From: Solea solea
Lineage: Eukaryota > Chordata > Actinopteri > Pleuronectiformes > Soleidae
Assembly (NCBI RefSeq): GCF_958295425.1
Contig: NC_081149.1
Location: 16,002,090-16,066,089, forward strand
Direction of reading: 5' to 3'
DNA length: 64,000 bases
Below the pieces are notes generated by a model. That model ran no database searches and was not told the DNA's origin. It saw only the letters and a list, made by a program, of their open reading frames with translations. This document shows positions 62,101-64,000 of this stretch, piece after piece. Position 1 is the first letter of the stretch, and each line of letters starts with the position of its first letter. The position numbers and the translations under genes are program-made.

Positions 62101-63146
62101 CTAGTGGGGCAGGACGGGGACAGTCACACGCCCCGTAAAGACAGGTACCTGTCTCGCCCCAACCTCAGCCTCAGCCTGCCCCTCACCCTCCCGTCCCGCC
62201 CCAAGCCACTGAGCAGGCAGGAGTCGCGGGGCCCAGCCGTGTCCGCTCTCTATGTAGTGGCCGACGAGTCCATCACAGTCACTGAGACACCCACTGAAGA
62301 TCTGCCCAGTCCAGACTTCAAAGCTGTGCCTTAGTAAAATGTAGCTCCCATTAATCCAGTTCCTGAAAAGTGAAAGAAGGGAATGATGTTTACTGTGATT
62401 TTCTTTTCCCACCACATTCTGTTGATGTTCATGTGATTTTTAGCACCAGCGAATCCGTTTTTTTTTCCTTGAGGTTGGTGAAGAACATAAAGATAAACGC
62501 TCTCTTGCATATTGCAGTTCATTACTGTTTGATGCCACTTTGTCTAGAATTATATTTCTCTAGTGCTTCTCTTGTGTACTCTTGTGTTATCTCTCTTATT
62601 TCCAATTAAAGCTTAGGTCTCAATGTAGGTTGCTGGTTCTTCTGTTTTGTGTGAGCTTCCTGTGTGGCACTTTGTTTGTATGGTGCAGCATCTGTCTCGT
62701 CTGTCCCAGCAGCAATGTCACACTTCAAAGCTGTTCTATTTAAAAAAGGTCACTGTCATATGGTTTCATTTCTTTTTTGGGGGTTCTTCTTTCTGGTTTC
62801 ATTGAACTCAGGAAGTTGTGTCTCTTTCTGTCTCTGGCACCATCTCTTTCGGTCTGTCTCTGCTCTCACTTTAATTCTCCCTGTTACTCTGTCTGATGGT
62901 GTCTGGTTTGTCCTCCTGAACTCTCTCCCCTCTCCCCCCCTCCATAGCACTGTTAACAAACAGCCGGATCCCACTCCACGTAGACCCAACGCTTTAAATA
63001 GAAAGCAGCCACAACTAACCTCACCCACCTTCCAACCCCCAATGCCCCCTCTGGAAGCCGGGGGTCCTACTCAGCCCGAGCTCCAGCCCCAGGCTCCGTC
63101 CCTGGCTGTAGAGGCTGAGCAGCCTGGCCTGAGTGGAGCTGGTAGT

Positions 63147-63177
<31 letters not shown>

Positions 63178-63962
63178 GTGTTGGTGGTGGTGGGGTCCAG
63201 GTAGCCACAGTGCAACCTCAGATTGTAACCCAGCTCAGCACAGAGGAGAGCAGGTAAGGGGCGCGCTGAGGTAGCAGCTATACTCCACCGCCTGCTCGCA
63301 GCCAATCAGCCAATCTGGAGCTCTACCACCCTTTTATGTTTGTCATGTCTCTGATTAGGCTTTGACTTCACCGTTCCCATACAAGAAATCCTGAAAGAGA
63401 ATAATCCTGTGAATAACACTGTCCACAAACTGTGAATGGAATGCAATGAAAATCACCCAATGCTTTGTCTACAGAACGTTTGTCCCCCCCTCCCCCCACC
63501 CGTGCCATTTGTGATCATTTACCAAACAATTTTTTTTTTTTTTTAAATGTACTTGCCTTGATGTCTAAATCAGCATGCTGCGTACAGCCATTCATTCTTC
63601 TCTCTTCCAATCAAATTTATTTTCTGATCTTGCATCATTTCTTTCTACACTTGTCTGTTTTTGACTTATTCTTCATGCGACAACCTTCAACTAATGTAAT
63701 TCTCCTTAATGTGGAAATTGTGTGTAGTTTGTTTTTCTATCACGCATGAGTTCTTACACTGATGTATCACTCACGTGTCGAATGAAAAGTATAGATGGCA
63801 TGTTGATGGATTAACATTTCGACTTATTGTATTTCCGCAGCCCGGCCCGTGAACACATGTCCACCCCTCCTCCCCAGAGGAATGGTTCGGTCCATCTTGC
63901 TGTCGGACCCCCTCAGTCACAGGGTGGGTCCAGGGGGCCTAGTCCACACATGGTCCGCAGGG
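47182..63962 (+). CDS. arhgap17: Rho GTPase-activating protein 17 (RICH1/nadrin), 18 exons, 3' partial
   Basis: Exons 47182-47234, 51587-51626, 56254-56358, 57595-57671, 58399-58510, 58704-58780, 58898-59000, 59318-59386, 59516-59597, 59713-59840, 60355-60466, 60556-60637, 60764-60844, 61349-61462, 61583-61674, 62006-62144, 62948-63253 and 63841-63962 join in frame to about 631 residues. The window then ends, so the Pro-rich C-terminus is missing. The product is a BAR-domain RhoGAP acting on Cdc42/Rac1 at tight junctions and in vesicle traffic. The BAR domain spans about 1-245, starting MKKQFNRMRQLANQTVGR; the RhoGAP domain about 250-442 has arginine finger R286 in GLFR. LKAALDCSTSQLEEFYSDPHAVAG favours ARHGAP17 over ARHGAP44. 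Exon 17 has a poly-Ala/Gly run. Exon 16 can instead read through to a stop at 62334. Confidence 0.92.
47858..48068 (+). mobile_element. 3' tail of an L2-like LINE, second copy
   Basis: Homologous to 4605-4796 throughout: the same T-rich lead, GTAAC...GTGCTGCTATC, then AAGAGGTCTTGTGTCTCAAT, then CACCTTCCTGGCTAATAAAGG. Same strand, diverged. Confidence 0.65.
49107..49209 (+). repeat. 103-bp dispersed repeat, copy 2
   Basis: Inverted copy of 45,636-45,738, lying 3.4 kb away across the arhgap17 first exon. Confidence 0.8.
51185..51400 (-). mobile_element. Degenerate SINE-like fragment
   Basis: On the - strand it keeps pieces of the block seen in the SINE at 31,141-31,504: a GCATGTTCCCCTGCATCTGC-like start, CCAAAGACATGGAG, and a GATGATGGATGAATGGATGG tail. 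Heavily diverged. Confidence 0.4.
51627..56253 (+). other. arhgap17: arhgap17 intron 2
   Basis: A 4.6-kb intron. It includes a TE-like CCCCTAGTGGCAGAAAT stretch near 53,655 and a fish repeat at about 54,470-54,760 (listed). The rest is unique sequence with no recognised gene. Confidence 0.6.
54470..54760. mobile_element. Diverged repeat with GATAT/TGTGATACCATAAG pattern
   Basis: The stretch TATTGTGATACCATAAGCAG, then GACAATTTTCATAGTA, resembles a repeat common in fish introns. Ends and class were not determined. Confidence 0.4.
56359..57594 (+). other. arhgap17: arhgap17 intron 3
   Basis: Contains the hAT-like relic at about 56,985-57,155 and otherwise AT-rich unique sequence with an AAT run near 57,445. 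Confidence 0.6.
56985..57155. mobile_element. hAT-like element, right-end fragment
   Basis: Carries AAACTGAATCATTTTGGTTT, then GAGAAAATAATCGACAGATT and the end AGTTGCAGCCCC, the typical right terminus of a fish non-autonomous element whose left end begins GGGCTGCAACTAA. No matching left end was found nearby, so it is truncated. Confidence 0.6.
60968..61216 (+). mobile_element. SINE, 5'-truncated, in arhgap17 intron 13
   Basis: Lacks the tRNA head. Begins GTGTACGTGGGTTTTCTCCG and keeps GGACTGGTGACCTGTCCAGA and a GATGAATGAATGAATGAA tail, matching the body of the SINE at 31,141-31,504. Confidence 0.8.
62145..62334 (+). other. arhgap17: Possible read-through extension of arhgap17 exon 16
   Basis: If the donor at 62145 (GTACCT) is not used, the frame stays open for 63 more residues (start RYLSRPNLSLSLPL, end SPDFKAVP) to a stop at 62332-62334. 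The stretch is GC-rich and serine/proline-rich like the neighbouring exons, unlike the AT-rich introns. It could be an alternative terminal exon encoding a short isoform. Confidence 0.4.
63141..63200. repeat. GCT run in arhgap17 exon 17
   Basis: A GCT trinucleotide run encodes nine alanines, followed by a Gly-rich GGVGGGG stretch. It sits in the disordered region after the RhoGAP domain, so length variation would be tolerated. Confidence 0.8.
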
Positions 63963-64000
63963 GTAAGAGAATGTGCAAACTCATATCACCAATATTATTT

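Noticed and set aside
47182..63962. Assignment to arhgap44 (RICH2)
   Set aside because: Some BAR-region residues fit ARHGAP44, but the RhoGAP stretch (DCSTSQLEEFYSDPHAVAG; TLAEMAAATSVHVVAIIEP) and linkage to aqp8 fit ARHGAP17 better.

Overview
The window is a piece of a teleost fish genome, probably a percomorph-like ray-finned fish. The evidence is five vertebrate multi-exon genes with short introns and GT-AG splice sites, abundant CA/GT and GATA microsatellites, and a fish-style load of SINEs, LINE tails and small hAT-like elements. There is no bacterial or viral gene content. Gene names rest on protein similarity recalled from memory, not on a database search.

Layout, left to right. (1) 1-16.2 kb: two Polycomb chromobox paralogues in tandem on the + strand, cbx4 (CDS 563-6251, 553 aa) and cbx8 (CDS 13764-16080, 351 aa). 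Both have five coding exons; exons 1 to 4 have identical lengths (69, 44, 66 and 67 bp) and phases. (2) 18.9-35.5 kb: a meteorin-family gene, best read as metrnl (four exons, 296 aa, + strand). Its third intron is about 13.8 kb and is almost filled by a 38-bp tandem satellite. (3) 38.6-41.05 kb: an aquaporin-8-type water channel on the - strand (five exons, 259 aa). (4) 41.9-46.2 kb: a mobile-element zone with a small hAT-like element carrying clear terminal repeats and a near-perfect 8-bp target duplication, a decayed non-LTR retrotransposon on the - strand, and CA and GATA microsatellites. (5) 47.2 kb to the right edge: arhgap17 (BAR plus RhoGAP protein, RICH1/nadrin type), 18 exons visible, + strand, cut by the window end.

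The most unusual object is the satellite at about 22.49-34.78 kb. Its two outer ends are inverted copies of each other (starting GAATGCCTTGC), and the last two monomers at the right end are inverted relative to the rest. The whole 12.3-kb array therefore looks like the interior of a terminal-inverted-repeat element that has ballooned by tandem amplification. Inside it are tRNA-Arg(CCT)-like relics, one of which is present four times with its flanks, a full tRNA-headed SINE, and a roughly 2-kb block duplicated about 5.3-5.4 kb apart. One monomer subtype carries a perfect 14-bp palindrome; another carries UACUAAC, the ideal branch-point sequence, inside an intron.

The genes do not form one pathway. 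cbx4 and cbx8 are interchangeable chromobox subunits of Polycomb repressive complex 1. metrnl encodes a secreted factor, aqp8 a membrane channel and arhgap17 a cytosolic Rho-family regulator. In human, CBX4/CBX8/METRNL lie on 17q25 and AQP8/ARHGAP17 on 16p12, so the 35.5-38.5 kb interval joins two ancestral neighbourhoods.
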